Origin: Acidimicrobiales bacterium
GTDB taxonomy: Bacteria > Actinomycetota > Acidimicrobiia > Acidimicrobiales > Iamiaceae
Direction: 5' to 3'
NCBI GenBank assembly: GCA_012513855.1
Contig: JAAZBK010000509.1
Location: forward strand, 1-32,256
Length of the DNA: 32,256 bases
Shown: positions 16,234 to 26,184 of the stretch, one piece after another
How the letters are laid out: the number at the start of each line of letters is the position of its first letter
Numbering within the stretch: position 1 is the stretch's first letter
Notes under the pieces: model-generated
Told to the model about the DNA's origin: nothing
Database searches by the model: none
The model's input: the letters and a program-made list of their open reading frames with translations, nothing else
Translations under genes and position numbers: made by a program

Positions 16234-18639
16234 ATGAGCAAGGCAAGTCCCCGAAGCAAGGCAGCCCCCGGAGGCACCGGGGTCCACGTGGCCGACAGCC
16301 ACGACCTGATCAGGGTGCAGGGCGCCCGCGAGAACAACCTGAAGGACGTGAACGTCGAACTGCCCAAGCGGCGGCTGACGGTGTTCACCGGTGTCTCGGG
16401 TTCGGGCAAGAGCTCGCTGGTGTTCGCCACCATCGCGGCCGAGTCGCAGCGGATGATCAACGAGACCTACAGCTCGTTCGTCCAGGGGTTCATGCCGTCG
16501 ATGGCCCGGCCCGACGTCGACCTGCTCGACGGCCTCACCACGGCGATCATCGTCGACCAGGAGCGGATGGGCTCGAACCCCCGCTCGACGGTGGGCACCG
16601 CAACCGACGCGAACGCCCTGCTGCGGATCCTGTTCAGCCGCATCGGTCAGCCGCACGTGGGCTCGCCCCAGGCGTTCTCGTTCAACGTCGCCTCGGTGAG
16701 CGGCGCGGGCGCGGTCACCCTGGAGAAGGGCGGCAAGAAGGTGCGGGAGAAGCGGAGCTTCAGCATCACGGGCGGCATGTGCCCCAACTGCGAGGGGCGG
16801 GGGGCGGTGTCCGACTTCGACCTGACCGCCCTCTACGACGAGTCGAAGTCGCTCAACGAGGGGGCCATCACCATCCCCGGTTACTCCATGGACGGCTGGT
16901 ACGGCCGCATCTATCGCGGTTGCGGGTGGTTCGACGCCGACAAGCCGATCAGGAAGTACACCAAGAAGGAGCTGAACGACCTCCTCCACAAGGAGGCCAC
17001 CAAGATCAAGGTCGAGGGGATCAACCTCACCTACCTCGGCCTGATCCCCCAGATCCAGAAGTCGATGCTCTCCAAGGACGTCGAGTCGATGCAGCCCCAC
17101 ATCCGGGCGTTCGTCGAGAAGGCCATCACCTTCACCACCTGCCCGGAGTGCGACGGCACCCGCCTGAGCGAGCTGGCCCGCTCGTCGAAGATCGCCGGCA
17201 AGAGCATCGCCGACGTCTGCTCCATGCAGATCACCGACCTGGCCGAATGGGTGAGAGGCCTCGACGACCCCTCGGTCGAGCCGTTGCTGGCGGGTCTCCA
17301 GCACCTGCTCGACTCCTTCACCGAGATCGGACTCGGCTACCTGTCGCTCGACCGCTCGGCGGGCACCCTCTCGGGGGGTGAGGCGCAGCGGACCAAGATG
17401 ATCCGCCACCTCGGCTCATCCCTCACCGACGTCACCTACGTGTTCGACGAGCCCACCATCGGCCTGCACCCCCACGACATCGACCGCATGAACGGCCTGC
17501 TCCTCCAACTGCGCGACAAGGGCAACACGGTGCTGGTGGTGGAGCACAAGCCCGAGACCATCGCCATCGCCGACCACGTGGTCGACCTGGGCCCGGGGGC
17601 CGGCTCGGCGGGCGGCAGCGTCACCTTCGAGGGCACCGTCGACAGACTGAGGGGCAGCGACACGGTCACGGGCCGTCACCTCGACGACCGATCCTCGCTG
17701 AAGGAGTCGGTGCGCGAGTCGGTGGGCGCCATCGAGGTGCGTGGGGCGTCGACCAACAACCTCCAGGACGTGAACGTCGACATCCCACTGGGCTTCCTCT
17801 GCGTGGTGACAGGCGTGGCCGGGTCGGGCAAGAGCTCGCTCATCCACGGATCGGTGGCTGGTAGGGAGGGGGTGGTGGTGATCGACCAGGGCGCCATCAA
17901 GGGCTCGCGGCGCAGCAACCCCGCCACCTACACCGGGCTGCTGGATCCGATCCGCAAGGCGTTCGCCAAGGCCAACGGGGTGAAGCCGGCGCTGTTCAGC
18001 TCGAACTCGGAGGGGGCATGCCCCACCTGCAACGGCGCGGGCGTGATCTTCACCGACCTCGGTCCCATGGCCACCGTGGAGTCGCCGTGCGAGGAGTGCG
18101 AGGGGAGGCGGTTCCAGGCGTCGGTGCTGGAGTACACCTTCGGCGGCAAGAACATCGCCGACGTCCTGGCCATGCCCGCCACCGAGGCCGCGGCCTTCTT
18201 CGCTGACGGTGACGCCAAGATCCCCGCCGCCCACAAGATCCTGGAGCGCCTCGTCGACGTCGGGCTCGGCTACATCAGCCTGGGCCAGCCGCTCACCACG
18301 CTGTCCGGAGGCGAGCGCCAGCGGCTGAAGCTGGCCACCCAGATGGCCGACAAGGGCGACGTCTACATCCTCGACGAGCCCACCACCGGCCTCCACCTGG
18401 CCGACGTCGAACAGCTCCTGGGCCTGCTGGACCGGCTGGTCGACGGCGGACGCTCGGTGATCGTGATCGAGCACCACCAGGCGGTCATGGCCCACGCCGA
18501 CTGGATCATCGACCTCGGTCCCGGTGCCGGCCACGACGGCGGCCAGGTGGTGTTCGAGGGCACGCCGGCCGACCTGGTCGACTCCCGCAAGACCCTCACC
18601 GGCCAGCACCTGGCCGAGTACGTGGGCGCAATGGCGTGA
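16234..18639 (+). CDS. UvrA-like ABC ATPase, short paralogue
   Basis: 801 aa, about 150 residues shorter than canonical UvrA. UvrA proteins are tandem ABC ATPases that find DNA lesions. First ATPase: GVSGSGKSS at 53-61, LSGGEAQR at ~379, FDEPTIGLHP. Second: GVAGSGKSS at ~527, LSGGERQR at ~690, LDEPTTGLHL. Two Cys4 zinc modules are present: CPNC...CPEC in the first half and CPTC...CEEC in the second. The missing length falls in the first half, where the UvrB-interaction region of canonical UvrA lies, as in UvrA2/DrrC-type paralogues linked to damage tolerance or drug self-resistance. ATG 16234 has GGAGAA 5 nt upstream; the track ORF extends 113 residues further only as antisense of the RGG gene. 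No uvrB or uvrC nearby. Confidence 0.9.
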   Translation: MSKASPRSKAAPGGTGVHVADSHDLIRVQGARENNLKDVNVELPKRRLTVFTGVSGSGKSSLVFATIAAESQRMINETYSSFVQGFMPSMARPDVDLLDGLTTAIIVDQERMGSNPRSTVGTATDANALLRILFSRIGQPHVGSPQAFSFNVASVSGAGAVTLEKGGKKVREKRSFSITGGMCPNCEGRGAVSDFDLTALYDESKSLNEGAITIPGYSMDGWYGRIYRGCGWFDADKPIRKYTKKELNDLLHKEATKIKVEGINLTYLGLIPQIQKSMLSKDVESMQPHIRAFVEKAITFTTCPECDGTRLSELARSSKIAGKSIADVCSMQITDLAEWVRGLDDPSVEPLLAGLQHLLDSFTEIGLGYLSLDRSAGTLSGGEAQRTKMIRHLGSSLTDVTYVFDEPTIGLHPHDIDRMNGLLLQLRDKGNTVLVVEHKPETIAIADHVVDLGPGAGSAGGSVTFEGTVDRLRGSDTVTGRHLDDRSSLKESVRESVGAIEVRGASTNNLQDVNVDIPLGFLCVVTGVAGSGKSSLIHGSVAGREGVVVIDQGAIKGSRRSNPATYTGLLDPIRKAFAKANGVKPALFSSNSEGACPTCNGAGVIFTDLGPMATVESPCEECEGRRFQASVLEYTFGGKNIADVLAMPATEAAAFFADGDAKIPAAHKILERLVDVGLGYISLGQPLTTLSGGERQRLKLATQMADKGDVYILDEPTTGLHLADVEQLLGLLDRLVDGGRSVIVIEHHQAVMAHADWIIDLGPGAGHDGGQVVFEGTPADLVDSRKTLTGQHLAEYVGAMA

Positions 18640-18643
18640 AGCA

Positions 18644-18697
18644 GGTGTGTGCAGTTCGGTCGAATTATTCGACCAAAGCACTCACACCTTCTTTGTT
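18644..18697 (+). terminator. extended hairpin and T-rich tail after the UvrA paralogue
   Basis: An inner perfect stem GGTCGAA-TTA-TTCGACC (18658-18674) is enclosed by GGTGTG/CACACC and TGC/GCA pairings, followed by TTCTTTGTT. It starts 5 nt after the UvrA-paralogue stop and lies before the convergent zinc-finger gene. A second small dyad CATAA-TCTACG-TTATG (18706-18721) overlaps the end of that gene. The stretch is clearly AT-richer than its surroundings. Best read as a rho-independent terminator for the plus strand. Confidence 0.6.
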
Positions 18698-18716
18698 GGA
18701 ACGCCCATAATCTACG

Positions 18717-19085
18717 TTATGTAAAGTGATTGTCGGAGGTCGTCCTCGGTTCGATCCACAGGTCGGCCAGCGGCCTTGCGTTGTCGAGGAGCCACCGCAG
18801 GGCGTCGGCCACGTCGGTCTGGTTGTGCTCGCCGGCCAGGTCCCGGTCGACGTCCTCCAGGGCGGCCTGGAGGCAGTACAGAGCGCCCTGGAGCTCTTCG
18901 AGGCGGAGTCGGTCGACGATCACGTCGTCGTCGTGCAGCCCGTGCGCGGCCGCCACCTTTCGGGCCATGTGGGCCTGCTGGCGACAACCCTGGCGGCAGT
19001 AGCGCCGGGGACGGCCGGTGCGGCGCGGATCGGGCAAGGGACGTCCGCACCACCGGCACCGCTCGATCATGGCTGGTTTCGTCAC
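18717..19085 (-). CDS. small zinc-finger protein
   Basis: 122 aa. The N-terminus has CRWCGRPLPDPRRTGRPRRYC followed by RQGCRQQAHMARK: a C-x2-C ... C-x3-C finger with basic flanks, a pattern I know from small actinobacterial proteins but without assigned function. The rest is helical and acidic (LEELQGALYCLQAALEDVDRDL). The GTG at 19085 is chosen because a TAGTTT box lies 6 nt before it; an ATG five codons later (19070) is the alternative. A perfect 20-bp palindrome spans from the -10 box across this start codon, so the gene may be autoregulated. Nucleic-acid binding is plausible but inferred. Confidence 0.78.
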   Translation of the reverse strand: MTKPAMIERCRWCGRPLPDPRRTGRPRRYCRQGCRQQAHMARKVAAAHGLHDDDVIVDRLRLEELQGALYCLQAALEDVDRDLAGEHNQTDVADALRWLLDNARPLADLWIEPRTTSDNHFT

Positions 19086-19095
19086 GTGACGAAAC
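19076..19095. promoter_or_regulatory. perfect 20-bp palindrome over the start of the zinc-finger gene
   Basis: GTTTCGTCACGTGACGAAAC is identical to its reverse complement over all 20 bases. On the minus strand it runs from inside the -10 box (TAGTTT, 19092-19097) through the GTG start codon. This position is ideal for a repressor. Confidence 0.6.
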
Positions 19096-19097
19096 TA
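19092..19097 (-). promoter_or_regulatory. -10 box (TAGTTT) of the zinc-finger gene
   Basis: TAGTTT on the minus strand ends 6 nt before GTG 19085, without a Shine-Dalgarno sequence. It overlaps the 20-bp palindrome by four bases. Confidence 0.45.
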
Positions 19098-19146
19098 ACC
19101 GATCTCGGGCGCCCTGGGCGGAGGTCTCGGGATCAGATGTCTCGGA

Positions 19147-19788
19147 TCAGAGGCCGCCGACGTTGATGCTTATCGTGCCGGTGCCGTCGGGGTCGCCGGC
19201 CAGGGAGACCGTGATCGACAGCTCACCTTCCTCGGCGGAGAGCTGCGCGAAGCCTCCGTCGGACGACTTGGTGAGGCTGTCGGAGACGATCTCGAAGCCG
19301 GCATCGGTCAGCGCGGCCTTGTAGTCCTCGTAGGCCTCCTCGATGTCGCCATCGAACTCGGCGATGACGCTGGCGCTCTTCTGGCCGTCCTGGGTGCTGA
19401 CGCTGCTGGTGAGCAGTTCTGCACCGCTGGGCAGAGCCAGGGCCTCGGGCCAACCCTCGGGAAGCTCGGCGTCGGCCCCGGTCGAGTACGTGGTCTCGCC
19501 GTCGTCGCCGCGGATCACCATGTTGCCGTCGGCATCGGCGGTCGAGACGTTGCCGTCGGCATCGGTCATGACCATGTTGCCGTCGGCGTCGACCGAGTAG
19601 CTGCTGCCATCCTCGCCCTCGATGGAGAACCCGTCACCGGAGATGTCGACGTTCCCGACGCCTTCGCCGCTCTCGAGGGCCTTCTCGGTGATCTTCTCGG
19701 CGGCCTTCTCAGCGGCCTTTCCGCAACCGCCGGCCAACACCAGCGCCCCCGCGACTCCGATTCCTGCCAGTGCCCGCTTCGTCCTCAT
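19147..19788 (-). CDS. putative secreted lipoprotein with DADGN repeats
   Basis: 213 aa from ATG 19788, which has GAGG 7 nt upstream; the track start at 19812 lacks such support. The N-terminus MRTKRALAGIGVAGALVLAGGC is a signal peptide ending in a lipobox-like AGGC, with Cys22 as the lipidation site (position -3 is Ala rather than the usual Leu). A helical KAAEKAAEKITEKALESG segment follows, then three copies of a D-x-DGN motif (VDADGNMVMTDADGNVSTADADGN), suggestive of calcium-loop-like or beta-turn repeats. The C-terminal ~100 residues have an alternating beta/alpha pattern (SASVIAEFDGDIEEAYEDYKAALTDAGFEI). Family unknown; exported and membrane-anchored is inferred. Confidence 0.8.
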   Translation of the reverse strand: MRTKRALAGIGVAGALVLAGGCGKAAEKAAEKITEKALESGEGVGNVDISGDGFSIEGEDGSSYSVDADGNMVMTDADGNVSTADADGNMVIRGDDGETTYSTGADAELPEGWPEALALPSGAELLTSSVSTQDGQKSASVIAEFDGDIEEAYEDYKAALTDAGFEIVSDSLTKSSDGGFAQLSAEEGELSITVSLAGDPDGTGTISINVGGL

Positions 19789-19852
19789 CCCAAGTCCTCT
19801 CTCGGGGCGCATCGGCGCCTCGGTCGGGCGTACGTCGCCCCGTATCGGCGAG

Positions 19853-19858
19853 ACCCTA
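19853..19858 (-). promoter_or_regulatory. -10 box (TAGGGT) for the lipoprotein gene
   Basis: TAGGGT on the minus strand predicts a start near 19846 and a ~58-nt leader to ATG 19788, which carries a Shine-Dalgarno sequence. Confidence 0.35.
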
Positions 19859-19936
19859 GTGGCCTGGTCACCAAGGGTGGCGCAGCGACCACACGGCGGT
19901 GGTCGTGCACCGGCGCCGCGGAGCCGGCCCCGCTGT

Positions 19937-19942
19937 TACGAT
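19937..19942 (+). promoter_or_regulatory. -10 box (TACGAT) of the riboswitch-gcvP transcript
   Basis: TACGAT lies about 17 nt before the first conserved base of the glycine riboswitch, the right place for its promoter. No clear -35. Confidence 0.45.
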
Positions 19943-19958
19943 CTCGGGGCCGTCGCGC

Positions 19959-20133
19959 TCAGACGGGAGAGTGCCCTCAGGGGTACGCCGAAGGAGCAAT
20001 CCCTCCCCGGAATCTCTCAGGCCCCAGGACCGTCAGAGCAAGGCAACGCTGGAAAGCAGGTGCAGCGTCGCACCTCACCGAAGGGGAAAGCCCGACATCC
20101 GGGTGAAGCTCTCAGGTCCCATGACAGCGGGGG
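19959..20133 (+). ncRNA. tandem glycine riboswitch upstream of gcvP
   Basis: Two glycine aptamers are recognisable. Aptamer 1 has GGGAGAG, then GCCGAAGGAGCAA, then AATCTCTCAGG (about 19964-20021). Aptamer 2 has CGCTGGAAAGC, CACCGAAGGGGAAA and GCTCTCAGGTCCCATGACAGCG (about 20047-20129). Its P1 pairs CGCTG (20047-20051) with CAGCG (20125-20129). The riboswitch family binds glycine and often switches on glycine cleavage genes; here gcvP starts about 40 nt after it. CGGGGG at 20128-20133 overlaps the P1 strand and is complementary to CCCCCG at 20167-20172 at the start codon, suggesting translational control. The upstream part of the track ORF 19899 is therefore RNA, not protein. Confidence 0.93.
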
Positions 20134-20159
20134 AGGTCGACCCAACCGCGCCACCGGCC

Positions 20160-20165
20160 GAGGAG
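20160..20165 (+). promoter_or_regulatory. ribosome binding site that decides the gcvP start
   Basis: GAGGAG lies 6 nt before GTG 20172. The alternative ATG at 20121 is inside riboswitch aptamer 2 and has no such site. Confidence 0.65.
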
Positions 20166-20171
20166 ACCCCC

Positions 20172-23072
<2,901 letters not shown>

Positions 23073-23093
23073 ACGTGGTAGCACGGCTACGCG

Positions 23094-23116
23094 GTTTCGT
23101 CCTCTGTCACCGAAAC
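23094..23116. promoter_or_regulatory. inverted repeat upstream of the secreted lipoprotein
   Basis: GTTTCG and CGAAAC are separated by 11 nt (GTTTCGTC...GTCACCGAAAC). The half-sites resemble the 20-bp palindrome at 19076 but with different spacing. It lies 30 nt before the ATG at 23146. Confidence 0.3.
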
Positions 23117-23145
23117 GGCGGCCGTTGCATCACACGACATGGGAG

Positions 23146-24051
23146 ATGAAGAACGTGTGGAAGTTCAAGCGTCTGATGGCGATACCCGTTGTGGTGCTGT
23201 GTGGTGCTTTGGTGGCTTGCGAACCGCCACCGCCGCCCGACGGGCGTGATCTGGGCGTGGTCGTCACGTTTCCGTCGGCGGTGCCACCCGGCGCACCCGT
23301 GCCGTTCGTGGCCCAACTCACCAACCACGGCACCGCCTCGGCTTCGGGCATCTCGTTCTCGATCGGTGCCACCAACGCGGCGTCGGTGAAGTTCACCGAC
23401 ACGATGTCGCTCGGCTCGTGCAGTGGCTACGACACCTCGGTCGTGACGTGCACCATCGAGTCTCAACCCGTGCAGCCCGGCTTCACCTGGGCGATCCAGG
23501 GAACGATCGAGTTCCCGGCCAACGGAGAGGCCAACGTGGTGGCTGGCGCACACTCCGATGGAACCGAACCCACGGCCGATCCGCACCTGAACTACGACGT
23601 GGTCGCAGTCTCGGTGGCTCCGGTCGACACGGTCGACCTGCGGCCGGTCGCCTGGTCGTACTGGCCGAGCTCGAACCATCAGGTCGGGAACACGGTCGAC
23701 TCCTACACCACGGTCTGGGTACCCCAGAGCCCCGTCGTCGGCATCGCCGTCAGCCAGACCTTCCCGGAGAGCTTCCAGATCGAGTCCGCCTACATGGGCT
23801 GGACCGAGGACCATCCCGACTTCTCCACGCCGAGCTTCAGCGGCACCTGCACGACGTCGGGCAACACGGTGACCTGCACCGCAGATCGCACCGTGCAGTG
23901 GGCGTCCAGTCTCATGATGCGGGTTTCGGTCACACCGACCGAGTCCGGCACCTTCTACGTCGAGCACACGGCCTCGTCAGATCATCCCGAGCCGAGCCCA
24001 GACCCCAACCCGAACACGGTGTCGAACCACGCGATCGTGGTCGACCCCTAG
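23146..24051 (+). CDS. putative secreted lipoprotein with two Ig-like (DUF11/CARDB-type) domains
   Basis: 301 aa. The N-terminus is basic then hydrophobic (KFKRLMAIPVVVLCGALVAC) with a good lipobox LVAC, so a lipid-anchored, exported protein. After a Pro-rich linker (EPPPPPDGRD) come two beta-rich repeats of the kind found in DUF11/CARDB surface proteins: first LGVVVTFPSAVPPGAPVPFV through VVCTCTIESQP-like strands, second VDLRPVAWSYWPSSNHQVGN through GTFYVEHTASSDHPEPSPDP. Each has a Cys pair that could form a disulphide. GGGAG directly abuts the ATG at 23146, so it fits the GTG at 23155 (9-nt spacing) better; the difference is three residues. Function unknown; adhesion or envelope role is speculative. 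Confidence 0.82.
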   Translation: MKNVWKFKRLMAIPVVVLCGALVACEPPPPPDGRDLGVVVTFPSAVPPGAPVPFVAQLTNHGTASASGISFSIGATNAASVKFTDTMSLGSCSGYDTSVVTCTIESQPVQPGFTWAIQGTIEFPANGEANVVAGAHSDGTEPTADPHLNYDVVAVSVAPVDTVDLRPVAWSYWPSSNHQVGNTVDSYTTVWVPQSPVVGIAVSQTFPESFQIESAYMGWTEDHPDFSTPSFSGTCTTSGNTVTCTADRTVQWASSLMMRVSVTPTESGTFYVEHTASSDHPEPSPDPNPNTVSNHAIVVDP

Positions 24052-24064
24052 GGGAGCGTTCGCT
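24045..24064. terminator. two adjacent palindromes at a convergent junction
   Basis: CCCCTAGGGG and AGCGTTCGCT follow each other directly between the stops of the secreted lipoprotein gene and gcvT. There is no T tract. They may act as a bidirectional transcription barrier. Confidence 0.25.
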
Positions 24065-25126
24065 CTACTTCTTCTCCACGAACGGTCCCTTGACCACCTG
24101 GGCGGGGACGGCGTCGCCGCGCACGTCGATGGCCACTTCGTCGCCGATCTCGACCTCGGGGGGCAGGAACGCCAGGGCGATGCCGTGCCCGAGCGCCGGG
24201 GAGAAGTTGCCGCTGGTGACCACGCCCGCCGGCTCGCCGTCGACCAGCACGGTCTGCTCGGCGCGTGGGGGGCGGCGTCCCTCGACGGTGAGGCTGCGCA
24301 GACGACGCTGCACTCCCCGCTCGCGCTCCGCCAGCAGCGCCTCCTTGCCGATGAAGCCCGACGGCTTGTCCCATGCCACCACCCAGCCCAGACCGGCCTG
24401 GAGCGGGGTGATGCCCGCACCCAACTCGTGTCCGTGCAGCGGCAGGGCGGCCTCCAGCCGCAACGTGTCCCGTGCGCCGAGCCCGGCCGGCTTGAAGCCC
24501 GCGGCCATGAACGTGTCCCAGGTGGATGACGCGTGCTCGGCTGCCACCGCGATCTCCACGCCGTCCTCGCCGGTGTAGCCGGTTCCGGCCACCGTGCAGG
24601 CCACACCGTTCCAGTCCAGCTCCTGAACCCGGAACCGCCCGACGTCGGCCGCGGCCGGGAAGACCTCGGCCAGCAGCCGGCGCGCTTCGGGACCCTGGAG
24701 CGCGATCAGAGCCCGCTCCGCGGTGACGTCGACCGCACCGCCGCCCAGCGCGGCGATCACGTCGTCGGTGTTGGAGGCGTTGGGCATGACGTCGAAGCGT
24801 TCGGCGTCGATCCACCACACGATGATGTCGTCTAGCACCGACGCGTCTGAGGCATCGAGCAGGTGCGTGTACTGGGCTCGCCCGGGAGCGATCCTGGTGA
24901 GGTCGTTGGTGAGCGCGGCCTGGAGCCGGTCGAGGGCGTCGGGCCCGGTGACCCGGACCGTTCCCAGGTGGCTCACGTCGAAGGCCACCGCTGCCTCCCG
25001 GCACGCCTTGTGCTCGGCCAGGGTGCCGTCGGCGTAGTTGAGCGGCATGTCCCAACCGCCGAAGGGCACCATCTTGGCGCCGAGGGCGCGGTGGTTGGAG
25101 TCGAGGGGCGAGTGCTTGAGCGTCAC
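24065..25126 (-). CDS. gcvT: aminomethyltransferase, glycine cleavage T-protein
   Basis: 353 aa. GcvT takes the aminomethyl group from GcvH, releases ammonia and makes methylene-tetrahydrofolate. Seen: KMVPFGGWDMPLNYADGTLAEHKACREAAVAFDVSHLG at the N-terminus, LIALQGPEARRLL, GTGYTGEDGVEI (folate-site region), and GLGARDTLRLEAALPLHGHEL; the C-terminal domain ends with LGHGIALAFLPPEVEIGDEVAIDVRG. GTG 25126 is used because it directly starts the TLKHSPL motif and a TACGAT box lies 7 nt upstream; the 542-aa track ORF is gcvT plus an out-of-frame shadow. It has its own promoter and does not share the gcvP riboswitch. Confidence 0.95.
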   Translation of the reverse strand: MTLKHSPLDSNHRALGAKMVPFGGWDMPLNYADGTLAEHKACREAAVAFDVSHLGTVRVTGPDALDRLQAALTNDLTRIAPGRAQYTHLLDASDASVLDDIIVWWIDAERFDVMPNASNTDDVIAALGGGAVDVTAERALIALQGPEARRLLAEVFPAAADVGRFRVQELDWNGVACTVAGTGYTGEDGVEIAVAAEHASSTWDTFMAAGFKPAGLGARDTLRLEAALPLHGHELGAGITPLQAGLGWVVAWDKPSGFIGKEALLAERERGVQRRLRSLTVEGRRPPRAEQTVLVDGEPAGVVTSGNFSPALGHGIALAFLPPEVEIGDEVAIDVRGDAVPAQVVKGPFVEKK

Positions 25127-25133
25127 GGCACCG

Positions 25134-25139
25134 ATCGTA
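25134..25139 (-). promoter_or_regulatory. -10 box (TACGAT) of gcvT
   Basis: TACGAT on the minus strand ends 7 nt before GTG 25126, with no Shine-Dalgarno sequence; leaderless start inferred. The same hexamer precedes the gcvP riboswitch. Confidence 0.45.
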
Positions 25140-25166
25140 GGTTGCGGGCCGTGGGAGGCGGAACGG

Positions 25167-25628
25167 TCAGGCCACCGAGTGGTCGGTGGCGTCTGCTCCA
25201 CCCCGGAAGGGGAAGGTGCCCAGGCCGAGGAGCCCGAGGGGCTCCCCCGCCGGCGACCGGGCCTCGAGGTCGGTGAGCTGCTCTGGGGGCTCCAGGCCGA
25301 AGCGGACCAGGAGCTGCAGGTAGTCGCGCTGGTACACGAGCGACACGTCGATCTCGGGGTGCATCTCGCGAAGCCGCCGGAGCTTGCGGTTCTTGCGGGT
25401 GACCAGCTTCTGGTTGAGCGTGGTGACCTCCAGGTACCGGCCGTGGTCGGGTAGCCAGAAGTCGGGGCTGAACGCCGAGGTGGGGTGGCCGTCGTCGCCG
25501 CGCGACAGCACGAACGTGTGGGGCTCGTACTCCCAGCGCACGGCGTAGAAGTCCAGCAGTCGGGCCAGCTGCCGCTCCGCGTTGTGCGCGAAGCGGGTGC
25601 GCTCGTACGGCAGCCCGACCGGCTCCAG
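25167..25628 (-). CDS. PD-(D/E)XK nuclease-like protein, probable CTG start
   Basis: 153 aa from CTG 25628. The protein has a helix with a conserved Glu (FAHNAERQLARLLDFYAVRW), then EYEPHTFVLSRG, AFSPDFWLPDHGRYLEVTTLNQKLVTRKNRKLRRLRE and SLVYQRDYLQLLVRFG. E...PDF...EVT recalls the PD-(D/E)XK nuclease core, with Thr where Lys is usual, so activity is uncertain. From memory, very similar domains occur fused to hypoxanthine phosphoribosyltransferases in other Actinobacteria; an HPRT-like gene lies 1.2 kb away. The track GTG (25541) would remove the first conserved helix, and no ATG/GTG/TTG lies between it and the merR stop, which is in the same frame. CTG 25628 or CTG 25613 is the likely start; stop-codon readthrough from merR is the alternative. 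Confidence 0.7.
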   Translation of the reverse strand: MEPVGLPYERTRFAHNAERQLARLLDFYAVRWEYEPHTFVLSRGDDGHPTSAFSPDFWLPDHGRYLEVTTLNQKLVTRKNRKLRRLREMHPEIDVSLVYQRDYLQLLVRFGLEPPEQLTDLEARSPAGEPLGLLGLGTFPFRGGADATDHSVA

Positions 25629-25631
25629 GGC

Positions 25632-26138
25632 TCAGCCCCCCGAGGCTGCCCGTCGGGGACGTGGGGCCGCCTTCTGCGCCTTGGCCGGCGCAACGGCCAG
25701 CTTGCCAGCAGCAGCGTCGGCCGGGCGGAGGTGGACGATGGCGTCGTCGACCTCCTTCTGCACGCCGCCGAGCGATAGCAGGTTGGTCATGACGCCCTGG
25801 CCGCGCTTGAGGACGTCGATCAGCTCGTCGTCGTCGCGCACGAGGATGGCCGATCCCCCGCTGATGATGAGCTGAGCCGACGCGATGTCCTCGCCGAGGT
25901 GATCGCGGAGGTAGCTGAACGCCTCCCGCACCGACTCGAGCTTGATGCCGGAGTCGAGCAGGGTCTTGACGACCTTGAGCTCGAGCAGGTCTCGGTACGA
26001 GTAGCGCCGCCGGCTGCCGCTCCCGGTGGCGTCGGCCAGCGACGGTCGGACCAGATCTGTGCGCGCCCAGTAGTCCAGCTGCCGGTAGGTGATGCCGACG
26101 ATCTCGGCTGCCTTCTTGCCGCTGAAGTGCTCGGACAT
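25632..26138 (-). CDS. MerR-family regulator (Rv1830-like)
   Basis: 168 aa from ATG 26138, which has GGGAG 7 nt upstream; the track start adds 37 residues of non-conserved leader. The helix-turn-helix region AAEIVGITYRQLDYWARTDLVRPS followed by GSGSRRRYSYRDLLELKVVKTLLDSGI is the winged MerR DNA-binding domain. The C-terminal half (YLRDHLGEDIASAQLIISGGSAILV, then VLKRGQGVMTNL) matches the mycobacterial Rv1830 family, which has been linked to cell-division control; no metal-binding Cys typical of MerR sensors is present. The tail is Ala/Lys/Arg-rich. A 9-bp inverted repeat lies over its probable promoter. Its TGA is in frame with the next ORF. Confidence 0.9.
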   Translation of the reverse strand: MSEHFSGKKAAEIVGITYRQLDYWARTDLVRPSLADATGSGSRRRYSYRDLLELKVVKTLLDSGIKLESVREAFSYLRDHLGEDIASAQLIISGGSAILVRDDDELIDVLKRGQGVMTNLLSLGGVQKEVDDAIVHLRPADAAAGKLAVAPAKAQKAAPRPRRAASGG

Positions 26139-26184
26139 CGCTGGCTCCCGATGGATCGACGCTCGACGCTGGGTGGACGAAGTG

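Noticed and set aside
19899-20171. N-terminal 91 residues of the 1057-aa gcvP track ORF
   Set aside because: This segment is the glycine riboswitch; the open frame is incidental.
24065-25693. 542-aa ORF apparently extending gcvT upstream
   Set aside because: The extra part is an out-of-frame reading of the nuclease-like gene; GTG 25126 begins the conserved GcvT N-terminus.
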